From assembly GCA_003134685.1 (NCBI GenBank), contig PLCA01000002.1:545894-609893 (forward strand): a DNA stretch of 64,000 nt, read 5' to 3'. Of the stretch, positions 35,723 to 43,501 are shown piece after piece. This stretch comes from Gemmatimonadota bacterium. Its GTDB lineage: Bacteria; Gemmatimonadota; Gemmatimonadetes; Gemmatimonadales; Gemmatimonadaceae. The position numbers and the translations under genes were made by a program. Within the stretch, counting starts at the first letter, position 1. Every line of letters starts with the position of its first letter. The notes under the pieces were generated by a model that was given only the letters and a program-made list of their open reading frames with translations, searched no databases and was not told where the DNA came from.

Positions 35723-37066
35723 TCAAAGCGTCGAGGGATACGTTTCGGGAAGCTCACCACGCTTCCACAGTCCGGTCCGCTCCAGTGGCTCGACGGCGCG
35801 GGTCACGTCATAATGGAGCACGGCGTCGAACTGGTGCGGCAATCGTGCTCCAAAGTAGTGGCTCATTCGCTCGGTCTCCGGGCGATAGATGACACCTATC
35901 GCACGCTCCAGCCGCGGCTGCCTCAAGCCGAGAATGGCCTCCTCGTTTCCGCGCAGGCCGAGAAGGAAGTTTCCGAGACCCAACTCGTGGAACAGCGCTT
36001 CATAACTTCCATCCAGCGCCGGCCGCACGATCTTCCTCTCCGCCGGCTCGTCCCAATCGGATGCCGCGGTCACGGTGCCCGAGTGGGTGCTGAACCCAAC
36101 GAGGAACGCGGTGCTTCCCCATCGCTCTCGCATCAGCTGACCGACATTCAGCTCGCCTTGGCCGGCCATGTCGGTTGCGCGGGCATCGCCGAGGTGTGAG
36201 TTGTGTGCCCAAACTACAATCTTCGGCTGCCGCCGGTCGTACTCGAGAAACGCCACTAACGAATCCAGCGTCGCGGCCATGTGCCGGTCCCGCATGTTCC
36301 ATGACGCGGCCCGGATTCCGAACATCGCGCGGTAGTAGCGCTCGGCATTCAGGACGACTCTCGCATTCTGTTCGGCAAAGAAGAGATCGTCGGCCGCCAT
36401 CCTCCCATCGTGGGTCGCGTACTCGGCGGCCGATTTCTGGAGCTCCGCGAGCTGCGCAATCACTTCAGTCTCGCACGATGGTGCCAGGCCGGCCGTGGCG
36501 GCGTAACCGTAGGACTGTGGATCTTCTCCGAAATGGTCGAAGCAGGCATAGCGCTGCTCCGCTCTGAGAGCGGCTTCCGGATCGACTTTCCGCAGATACG
36601 ACAGAACGGCGTCCATCGAGGCGTGCAGGCTGTAGAGGTCGAGCCCGTAGAAGCCGACTTTTCGCGAGGCCCCGATAGCATCGTTATAGTCGCGGAGCCA
36701 GCCGACGAACTCGAGCACGTCCGCATTTCGCCACATCCATTGCGGAAAGCGCTTGAACCCCTCGAGCGCCTGCGAGGCACCTGTGTCGCTACCGCGGCCC
36801 TGCACGTAACGATTCACCCGATACGCGTCCGGCCAGTCCGCTTCAACCGCGATGGCCGAAAAGCCTTTCTCGCGAATGAGTCGTTTCGTGATCTCGGCGC
36901 GAATCCGATAGAACTCGTGGGTTCCATGGGAGGCTTCACCGATAAGGACAAATCGGCTGTCGCCGACGAGTACCATCAGCGGATCGAAATCCTTGCGGTC
37001 CCCCGTAAGTGGATGCGCTGCCTTGCGCAGCCCGTCGTAGAAGCCTCTATCAACAGATAGGGTCAT
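35723..37066 (-). CDS. Erythromycin esterase family protein
   Basis: 447 aa. Shared motifs: VLIGEASHGTHEFYRIRAEITKRLI, AVEADWPDAYRVNRY, ASWNMRDRHMA and VWAHNSHLGDARATDMA. In known members the Glu and His residues of GEASHG and the HNSH motif form the catalytic site for hydrolysing macrolides or succinoglycan-type esters. Most genomic copies are unrelated to antibiotics; in M. tuberculosis a PRT-esterase fusion (Rv2030c) is in the DosR regulon. ATG 37066 follows GAGGAAA; the PRT gene stop is 12 bases upstream. Confidence 0.9.
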   Translation of the reverse strand: MTLSVDRGFYDGLRKAAHPLTGDRKDFDPLMVLVGDSRFVLIGEASHGTHEFYRIRAEITKRLIREKGFSAIAVEADWPDAYRVNRYVQGRGSDTGASQALEGFKRFPQWMWRNADVLEFVGWLRDYNDAIGASRKVGFYGLDLYSLHASMDAVLSYLRKVDPEAALRAEQRYACFDHFGEDPQSYGYAATAGLAPSCETEVIAQLAELQKSAAEYATHDGRMAADDLFFAEQNARVVLNAERYYRAMFGIRAASWNMRDRHMAATLDSLVAFLEYDRRQPKIVVWAHNSHLGDARATDMAGQGELNVGQLMRERWGSTAFLVGFSTHSGTVTAASDWDEPAERKIVRPALDGSYEALFHELGLGNFLLGLRGNEEAILGLRQPRLERAIGVIYRPETERMSHYFGARLPHQFDAVLHYDVTRAVEPLERTGLWKRGELPETYPSTL

Positions 37067-37077
37067 GTTTGCTTTCC

Positions 37078-37758
37078 TCAGTACTGGTAAGCAGGGTGTT
37101 GAACGGGAGAGATCGTTTCGCGCGCCGCGGCTTCCAGGAGCAATTGGACCTCGCGGTCGGTCGTTGGCGTAAAGTCGGCGTACCAAAATCCGACTCCATA
37201 GAACGGCTCCGGCGCCAGAACGTACTCACAGCCGTCTGCTACTGTGCGGAGCTCCCGGAACGTGTCGCGAGCAACGACCGGCGCGGCGACGATGATCGAT
37301 TTCGGGTCTGACTTGCGGAGTGCCGCGACCGCCGCTTTCATGGTGGCGCCGGTGGCGAGACCATCATCCACAACCAGCACCGTGCGGCCTTTTACAACCA
37401 CGTGGCCACGGTCTCCCCGATACATCTTCTCCCTGCGTTCCAGCTCCTGCTGCTCCAGCATTGTGATGCGCTCGATCGTGCTCCGGGTAATCCCAAGAAG
37501 CTGAATCGCCTCCTGGTTCAGGACTCGAACGCCCCCGGTAGCAATGGCACCGATCGCAAATTCCTCGTGCCCCGGCGCGCCAAGCTTCCTCACGACGAAG
37601 ACGTCGAGCGGCAGATCCAGAGAGCGCGCGATTTCGTACGCGACCGGAACTCCTCCGCGCGCAAGCCCGAGCACGACTACGTCTTGTCTCCCCGCAAAGC
37701 GGTCGAGCTTCTCCGCCAATTCGAGCCCCGCTTCGCGGCGGTTGAGAAAACGCTTCAT
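37078..37758 (-). CDS. Phosphoribosyltransferase-domain protein
   Basis: 226 aa. Type I PRTase fold with the PRPP motif VLVVDDGLATGATM and N-terminal RREAGLELAEKL, plus VLGLARGGVPVAYEIA. This type is usually joined to a dienelactone-like hydrolase or to an erythromycin esterase, and all three occur here as separate genes. Base substrate not known. ATG 37758 follows a strong GGAGGAACT. Confidence 0.9.
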   Translation of the reverse strand: MKRFLNRREAGLELAEKLDRFAGRQDVVVLGLARGGVPVAYEIARSLDLPLDVFVVRKLGAPGHEEFAIGAIATGGVRVLNQEAIQLLGITRSTIERITMLEQQELERREKMYRGDRGHVVVKGRTVLVVDDGLATGATMKAAVAALRKSDPKSIIVAAPVVARDTFRELRTVADGCEYVLAPEPFYGVGFWYADFTPTTDREVQLLLEAAARETISPVQHPAYQY

Positions 37759-37841
37759 AGTTCCTCCTTCAGGGATTTCGCGAGATGCGGCGCACACGCA
37801 AGGAGGCAGCTGCAACTGATGCGTGCGCGCCTGAACGCCGG

Positions 37842-38498
37842 TCAATACATGACGGCGATCTGGTCATCGACGCTCGTAACTCCCTGAGCCTGCCACGCGG
37901 CGTGCTCAGCATCCTTCCGTTCAGCGAACGAGCTGACGCTTCCCCGCAGGGTTACGCGACCGTCTTTTGCTTCGATCGTGATCCTGTCGGCGTCCCGCTC
38001 TGCATGCCGGCGCATGGAGTCCTTGATCTTCTGACCCACCTCGTGCGAAGAAGCCTTCTTGGGCTTCACCGTGATGAGGTTGGTTACGCCTTTGACACCG
38101 GTCAGATTGCGCACAGCTCCTTCGGCTGCCCACTTCTGGTACTGCCACTCGACGTCGCCTTCAAGGGCGATCCAGCCGTCCTCGATAGTGGCCTTGATAC
38201 GGTCGTCCGGGACCTGGACATCCCACCGTAGCGCGTTGACCGTCGCGTGAGCAATGTCGGTATCCGAGCGCTGATGCGCGCCGGGCAGCTTCACCTTGAT
38301 CTCGTCTGCGACTGCCTTGACGCCCCCCACGCGCTCGGCGGTGCGCTCCGCAGAGAACTTTTGGGCGTAACTGTCGACAAACCCGGTCAAGGTGACGACG
38401 CCTCCCTTGGCCGCGATTCCGATTTCTGCCTCGCGGATGCTTGGCTCGAATTTGAGCTCGTCGAGCACATCACGCTGCAGTTGTAGATCCGTCTTCAT
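37842..38498 (-). CDS. Triple BON-domain protein, OsmY-like
   Basis: 218 aa with three BON domains: IGIAAKGGVVTLTGFVDSYAQK, IKATIEDGWIALEGDVEWQYQK and ITIEAKDGRVTLRGSVSSFAERK, each with the conserved G-x-V/A-x-L-x-G pattern. BON domains bind phospholipids or stabilise membranes under stress. No signal peptide is obvious, so it may act from the cytoplasm, unlike OsmY. First gene of the minus-strand run (BON, PRT, esterase, hydrolase). ATG 38498 follows GGAGGG. Confidence 0.9.
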   Translation of the reverse strand: MKTDLQLQRDVLDELKFEPSIREAEIGIAAKGGVVTLTGFVDSYAQKFSAERTAERVGGVKAVADEIKVKLPGAHQRSDTDIAHATVNALRWDVQVPDDRIKATIEDGWIALEGDVEWQYQKWAAEGAVRNLTGVKGVTNLITVKPKKASSHEVGQKIKDSMRRHAERDADRITIEAKDGRVTLRGSVSSFAERKDAEHAAWQAQGVTSVDDQIAVMY

Positions 38499-38729
38499 GA
38501 TTTTTCCCTCCGCTACGAGTGGCCCTGCCGCATATGGAGGCAACTTCGCGGATTCGCGGGGGAATGTCTGTCAGCGTGTGGTTGAGAACGGCTGGGAGAA
38601 ACCAGTACACAGGTGTGCGAGAAATACCTCGAAGTGCGACTGGGGTCCGATCGACGAGATCGTTCAGGGCAAGGCGGCCGCGGGCGCGAACCCATCGGGC
38701 ACGATTGATCGATTCGAACGGTCAACCCT

Positions 38730-38780
38730 GTAGGGGTTTCCCCGAAAAATGAATGGGGATTTCGCGCCAAAAGTTCAGTC
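38730..38780 (+). promoter_or_regulatory. Two candidate regulon motifs in a divergent promoter region
   Basis: GTAGGGGTTTCCCCGAA at 38730-38746 and, a few bases on, ATGGGGATTTCGCGCC followed by AAAAGTTCAG at 38753-38777. They lie between the BON gene (minus, 38498) and the YceI-type gene (plus, 38882), about 105 bases before the latter, so both could be controlled. The region 38499-38881 holds no gene. Confidence 0.6.
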
Positions 38781-38881
38781 ACATACCCGCGAAAGTTGAG
38801 GTGAAGTCCGACAGTAGGGGCCGTCATCTGTTCGTATCCTCAGTGCATAACAGAAACATCCGCTCTTACGAACTGAGGATT

Positions 38882-39535
38882 ATGAAGATGAGAAAGACCT
38901 TAATGACCGTTTCTGCGCTGATGGCAGTAGCGGCTACGGCAAGCGCACAGAGCGCGAGCGCCATTCGCCTTCGACTCGATCCGACCAGTGAAGTGACAAT
39001 CGAAGGAACCTCGTCGATGCACGATTTTCACTGCAAGACCAACAAGATCAACGCCTATGTGGATGTAGATCCCAGCTACACGAAGGATCTCACCAAGATT
39101 GCGCGTCCGATCGTGAGCGTGCAGGTCAACATCGTCGTGCGGACGCTCTCCTGCGGCAATGGGCAGATGGACAAGAACATGTACAGCACCCTGGATGCCG
39201 ACAAGAATCCGATCATCAAGTACACGATGTCGGGATACGACATTCTCAATGGTAGCGCGTCACCTGCCGCATTCGTCGCGAAGACAACCGGCACCCTGAC
39301 GATCTCCGGCCAGCAAAAGGTCGTCAACATGAAGATCAACGCCGAGCGACTGAGCGATGGCAAGGCCACCGCACAGGCAGAGCAGTCGATTCTCATGTCC
39401 GACTATGGCATCAAGGCGCCGAGCTTCATGTTCGGCAGGCTCAAGGTAGGAAATGAAGTCACCGTGAAGTTCAACCTGAAAGCCGGCCCCGAACTTCTGG
39501 CGCAGCTCGCCGCGGTAAATGGCGGCACACAGTAG
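38882..39535 (+). CDS. YceI-family periplasmic protein
   Basis: 217 aa with a signal peptide (cut near ASAQ). Mature protein starts IRLRLDPTSEVTIEGTSSMHDFHC, then GTLTISGQQKVVNM and LMSDYGIKAPSFMFGRLKVGNEVTVKF, the C-terminal YceI signature. The family forms a lipocalin-like barrel for isoprenoid or other lipids. Two cysteines (DFHCK and TLSCG) may pair. ATG 38882 (or 38888) follows GAGGA. The porin gene starts 58 bases after the stop. Confidence 0.85.
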   Translation: MKMRKTLMTVSALMAVAATASAQSASAIRLRLDPTSEVTIEGTSSMHDFHCKTNKINAYVDVDPSYTKDLTKIARPIVSVQVNIVVRTLSCGNGQMDKNMYSTLDADKNPIIKYTMSGYDILNGSASPAAFVAKTTGTLTISGQQKVVNMKINAERLSDGKATAQAEQSILMSDYGIKAPSFMFGRLKVGNEVTVKFNLKAGPELLAQLAAVNGGTQ

Positions 39536-39593
39536 GACCGCTCTACAACAACCGATTCAGCAGCCACAACGCATTCAATAAATGGAGACCACC

Positions 39594-41087
39594 ATGAAAA
39601 CCAGCTTTATCGTCCTGACCGCCGCGTTCGCGACGGTTGCTTTTGCGCCGGTTTCGAGCGCTCAAGGGACCGACAAGTTGACCATCCCGACCACCGCCCC
39701 CAAAACCGAGACGATCGACACCATGTCCGTCGTTGTCGGTGTCGGTGTCGACACCATGTCCGTCGTTATCGCCCTGCCGGAGTCGACGACGATCGACACC
39801 GTCAAGAGGATCGCGGGCGCAAAAGCGAAGAGGAGCTTCCTCTCGACCGCGCCTGGAATCCAGATGCAGAACTACCGTCCAGAGGACAAGCGCGGAATCA
39901 ACGTCTTTGAAACACCGAAGGACGAGTCGGTTGCTTACGACGGATTCAAGCTTCAGTGGGGCGCTGCCTTCACGCAGCAGTTCCAGGGCCTCGATCACAG
40001 CAACACCGCGGCCCCGGTCCTGGTCACGACGGCTGGCGTCACGACCAATGCGAATCAGCTGATCCGCATCGGACACGGCCCCAACACCGCGACCGCAAAC
40101 CTTTACCTGAACGGTCAGCTCGCACCGGGTATCCGTGTCGCGATGACTAGCTATGCCTCGGCTCGGCATCACAATGAGACGTGGGTGAAGGACGGCTATT
40201 TGCTCGTCGATGCTTCGCCGATCGACTGGAAGCCGCTCAACGACATCATGAAGTACGTGACGATCCGTGCCGGCCAGTTCGAGATCAACTACGGAGATGC
40301 TCACTTCCGTCGCAGCGACAACGGCAACGCGATCCGCAACGCACTCATCGGCAACTATGTAATGGATGCCTTCACGACCGAAGTCGGTGGTGAAGTCTAC
40401 GTCCGCGCGAATGGCTTCCTGGCGATGGCGGGCGTCACCGGCGGCGAGAGCAAGGGCGTGATCACTACGCCACAGAGGCGTTCACCCAGCTACCTGACCA
40501 AGATCGGGTACGACAAGAAATTCAGCGACGACTTCCGCTTCCGTCTCACGGGTTCGGAATACGCGACCTCGAGCTCGGTGAGCAACACGCTGTTCAGCGG
40601 CGATAGAGCCGGATCGCGGTACTACGACGTGCTTCAGAACACGGTCTCGACCGAGTTAGCGCAAGCCTGGTCCGGCGCGATGCAGCCGGGTCTCAGCAAT
40701 AGCATTCATTCGTACGTCATCAACCCGTTCGTCCAGTTCCACGGACTCGAGTTCTTCGGCAACGTCGAAAGAGCGAAAGGGCGCGCACAGGGTGAAACAG
40801 CCAACCGTACCTGGAAACAGAACGTAGGAGAAGTGGTTTATCGCTTCCTTCCCGACCAGCGCCTCTACGTCGCTGCGCGCTACAACACGGTGAAGGGACA
40901 GCTGACCGTAGGCACGCCTGATGTGACGGTCAACCGTTCGCAAATCGGCGGTGGTTGGTTCCTCACCCCGAACGTGCTGACCAAGATCGAATACGTGAAT
41001 CAGAAGTACCTCGATTTCCCGACGACCGACATTCGGAACGGCGGGCAGTTCAAGGGATTCATGGTTGAAGGCGTCGTGGCCTTCTAA
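39594..41087 (+). CDS. Outer-membrane beta-barrel (porin-like) protein
   Basis: 497 aa, signal peptide cut near SSAQG, then a low-complexity stretch with a repeated TMSVV unit, then barrel strands such as LYLNGQLAPGIRVAMTSYAS, FEINYGDAHFRRSDNG, YDKKFSDDFRFRLTGS and YVAARYNTVKGQLTV. It ends VEGVVAF, with the terminal Phe of barrel proteins. Family not recognised beyond this. An 18-base sequence (GACACCATGTCCGTCGTT) is repeated at 39717 and 39750, giving the TMSVV repeat. ATG 39594 follows GGAGACC; 39582 is also possible. Confidence 0.75.
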   Translation: MKTSFIVLTAAFATVAFAPVSSAQGTDKLTIPTTAPKTETIDTMSVVVGVGVDTMSVVIALPESTTIDTVKRIAGAKAKRSFLSTAPGIQMQNYRPEDKRGINVFETPKDESVAYDGFKLQWGAAFTQQFQGLDHSNTAAPVLVTTAGVTTNANQLIRIGHGPNTATANLYLNGQLAPGIRVAMTSYASARHHNETWVKDGYLLVDASPIDWKPLNDIMKYVTIRAGQFEINYGDAHFRRSDNGNAIRNALIGNYVMDAFTTEVGGEVYVRANGFLAMAGVTGGESKGVITTPQRRSPSYLTKIGYDKKFSDDFRFRLTGSEYATSSSVSNTLFSGDRAGSRYYDVLQNTVSTELAQAWSGAMQPGLSNSIHSYVINPFVQFHGLEFFGNVERAKGRAQGETANRTWKQNVGEVVYRFLPDQRLYVAARYNTVKGQLTVGTPDVTVNRSQIGGGWFLTPNVLTKIEYVNQKYLDFPTTDIRNGGQFKGFMVEGVVAF

Positions 41088-41095
41088 CCGGACTG

Positions 41096-41131
41096 CGTGG
41101 CGCCGCGGCTGAGGAACAGCGCGGCGTCACG
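41096..41131 (+). terminator. Strong hairpin after the porin gene
   Basis: A 12-bp stem (CGTGGCGCCGCG with CGCGGCGTCACG, one G-U pair) and 12-base loop, nine bases after the porin stop. No U-tract, so it may stabilise the mRNA or separate two transcripts. Confidence 0.5.
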
Positions 41132-41178
41132 TAGTTGCTTCACCTACGACAACTGGTTCTTCGCTGGAGAGACTTACC

Positions 41179-42183
41179 ATGTTGAACAACGCCTCAGTAC
41201 TGAACCCTCCCCCTACCGCTGTCGAGGCACCCCTCTTCAGCGTTCTCGGCAGGAAAGCATGTGAAGCGATTCTCGCCCGTAACAGCGTGGGCAGAATCGC
41301 TTTCTCGTTGCACGATAGCGTGAGGATCGTGCCGGTCCACTATGCGTACGCCAGCGGCTGGATTTACGGGCGAACCGCGGCGGCGGGAAAGCTCCAGGAG
41401 ATTCTGCGGAACCGCCGCGTCGCGTTCGAGGTCGATGAGCATACTCAGCTCTTTGAATGGCGGAGCGTGGTTGCGAATGGCCCACTCTACCTGATCAAGC
41501 CGGGCGCAACACCATCGGACCGACGCGTTCACACGATTGCTGTCTCACTGATTCGCCAGCTCTTGCCGTCCACGCTCACCGAATCCGACCCGATCCCGTT
41601 CCGTGATCAGCTCTTTCGAATTCGCGTCGCTGAGATCACCGGTCGCGCCTCGGGACCGACCGGCGGCGAGAGACTCTTCCCCGACCCAGCGAAAACCGCA
41701 CCCGACACCGGTGGAGCCGACTCGGACGCGATCCTTTGCCAACGGGTGGGGAGCGCGCTGGAGAACCTCTCCCTTTCTCCTGGATCACAGGTTCACGTCG
41801 ACGCATTCGACGGCGTGATCGCACTGACGGGAACCGCGGAGGACGCAGCCGAGCGAACCGCAATCGAAGCGGCGGTTCTGGGCGTGCCGGACGTGCGGGC
41901 TGTGGTGCAGGAGCTGGAGGCGGTCTTCCCGTCGCAACAGCAACCCACGCCGGCGGAAGTCGCGCGCGAAGCGGTGAGGCAGCTCCGCATGCCGCCTCGC
42001 ATCGCCGATTCTGGAATCAAGATCGTAGCTGAGCATGGATGGCTGCGCCTCGAGGGCGTCGCGAATTCGCGAAAGACTCGCGAGGAGGTTGTCCGACGTC
42101 TTCGCAGCGTCAAGGGCTCGCGCGGTGTGATAGACAGGCTCCGCGTGATTGAGCCCGCGCCGGCACAAGTGGTATCCGACTGA
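41179..42183 (+). CDS. PNPOx-like flavin/heme protein fused to BON domains
   Basis: 334 aa. Residues about 1-155 are a pyridoxamine-5'-phosphate-oxidase-like split barrel (ARNSVGRIAFSLHDSVRIVPVHYAYASGWIYGRT, VAFEVDEHTQLFEWRSVVANG), homologous to the stand-alone protein at 46430. After a linker come two BON domains (VHVDAFDGVIALTGTAEDAAER and IKIVAEHGWLRLEGVANSRKTR). Split-barrel proteins bind FMN, heme or F420. I have not seen this domain pair described; how common it is needs a search. First gene of a run that continues to 50018. Confidence 0.8.
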   Translation: MLNNASVLNPPPTAVEAPLFSVLGRKACEAILARNSVGRIAFSLHDSVRIVPVHYAYASGWIYGRTAAAGKLQEILRNRRVAFEVDEHTQLFEWRSVVANGPLYLIKPGATPSDRRVHTIAVSLIRQLLPSTLTESDPIPFRDQLFRIRVAEITGRASGPTGGERLFPDPAKTAPDTGGADSDAILCQRVGSALENLSLSPGSQVHVDAFDGVIALTGTAEDAAERTAIEAAVLGVPDVRAVVQELEAVFPSQQQPTPAEVAREAVRQLRMPPRIADSGIKIVAEHGWLRLEGVANSRKTREEVVRRLRSVKGSRGVIDRLRVIEPAPAQVVSD

Positions 42184-42203
42184 TCGAGAAAGAAGGAGGA
42201 ATC

Positions 42204-43499
42204 ATGGCACACGCACTTGCTGAAACGACATCAAACGCCGCGCCGGAGCGTCCGGTTCACCGACGCCCAACAGCGCTGCTCATCGCGACTGACGGGACAC
42301 CTCAATCAGACGCGGCCATCGCGCTGGCCCACCTGCTGCCCCTCGGCGATCAACGCGAAGTCAAAGTTCTCACGGTGGTGGATCACACTCCGATTCCGTG
42401 GGGAGCGGTCGACCGGTCGCTGGTGATGGACTACGAGCGCGGCCTGCACCAGGAAGCGCAGAACAAGGCAAAAGCGCAGATTGCACGGCTTGGCGACAAA
42501 AGCTGGCCCGTCGAAGTACGCTCTGGAGATCCCGCAACTACAATCGCCGCGCTGGCGAAGGAATCACGCTCTCGAATCGTGGTGGTCGGTCTGGGCGACC
42601 ACGGTGCGGCGGCAAGATTTCTTGGAAACGAGACCGCACTCCGCCTGATGCGAGTCAGCGAGGTACCAGTTCTCGCTGTCGACAGCAAGCTGCGAGAGCT
42701 TCCCAGGCGGATAGTGGTCGCAATGGATTTCAGCGAGCCGAGCATTGAGGCGGCGCGGCTGGCGCTCGAGATCGCGGCCCCGGGCGCTATTGTAACGCTC
42801 GTGCATGTAGTTCCGTGGGAGCGGAAGGACTACATCCCCGAACACTGGTTCAAGGAGCACGAGGCATACGTCGGGGCGCAACTGACGCGTGTCACGGGTT
42901 GGCTGGATCAGGGCACGAAGTGCCGGATGCATCAAAGGGTTCTGTATGGGAAACCCGGTCCGTCTCTCCTCGCTTGCGCCGAGGAGCTCGACGCGGATCT
43001 CATTGTCGCCGGAACGCACGGCCGCGGGCTACTCGGTCGAATGCTCGGCGGCGCGACGGTCGCGAAGCTGGTGCGAGGGGCCCGGCGCTCCGTCCTCGTT
43101 CTTCCCGCGGCCGCCGCGTTCCAGCGGTTCGATCAACTGGCACCCGAGAGCGATCCTCGTGAAGAGCATGCGAGCTGGGCACAGAAGCTCGACGATTTCT
43201 CCCGCAGAAACGCCGGCCGTCGCGGACGTCTCGAAGTCGATGATCCCGCACTCGGCGCACAGCTCGAAATGACGGGTTATCGGTTTCTCGGTGCCGTGTA
43301 CGATCCTCCGAGCAAGCGTGCACAGTTGATGTTCGGAAACACGGGCCGAGGCGGACCACACCTCGTGCGAGGGATTTCGAACATCAAATCGGTTGAGATC
43401 CTGTTCGATGAGCATGATGACAGGGACACGGCCTTGTCCATTGCCAGCGACGACGGGCAGACTCTACTCGTTCTCGAAGTCATCAAAGAGGGACACTGA
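42204..43499 (+). CDS. Universal stress protein with two UspA domains and C-terminal DUF5335-like domain
   Basis: 431 aa. First UspA domain: TALLIATDGTPQSDAAI to SRIVVVGLGDHGAAARFLGNETAL. Second: RIVVAMDFSEPSIEAARLALE and DLIVAGTHGRGLLGRMLGGATVAKLV, with an intact G-x2-G-x9-G loop. The last about 115 residues start WAQKLDDFSRRNAGRRGRLEVDD and end TLLVLEVIK; they resemble DUF5335 in the FSR-N-x-G-R start and hydrophobic end, but this is by eye. USP at 28315 shares the first part's style. GGAGG before ATG 42204. Confidence 0.75.
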   Translation: MAHALAETTSNAAPERPVHRRPTALLIATDGTPQSDAAIALAHLLPLGDQREVKVLTVVDHTPIPWGAVDRSLVMDYERGLHQEAQNKAKAQIARLGDKSWPVEVRSGDPATTIAALAKESRSRIVVVGLGDHGAAARFLGNETALRLMRVSEVPVLAVDSKLRELPRRIVVAMDFSEPSIEAARLALEIAAPGAIVTLVHVVPWERKDYIPEHWFKEHEAYVGAQLTRVTGWLDQGTKCRMHQRVLYGKPGPSLLACAEELDADLIVAGTHGRGLLGRMLGGATVAKLVRGARRSVLVLPAAAAFQRFDQLAPESDPREEHASWAQKLDDFSRRNAGRRGRLEVDDPALGAQLEMTGYRFLGAVYDPPSKRAQLMFGNTGRGGPHLVRGISNIKSVEILFDEHDDRDTALSIASDDGQTLLVLEVIKEGH

Positions 43500-43501
43500 C
43501 A

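Noticed and set aside
39717..39767. Direct repeats as a CRISPR-like array
   Set aside because: Only two units, coding in frame, no spacers and no cas genes.
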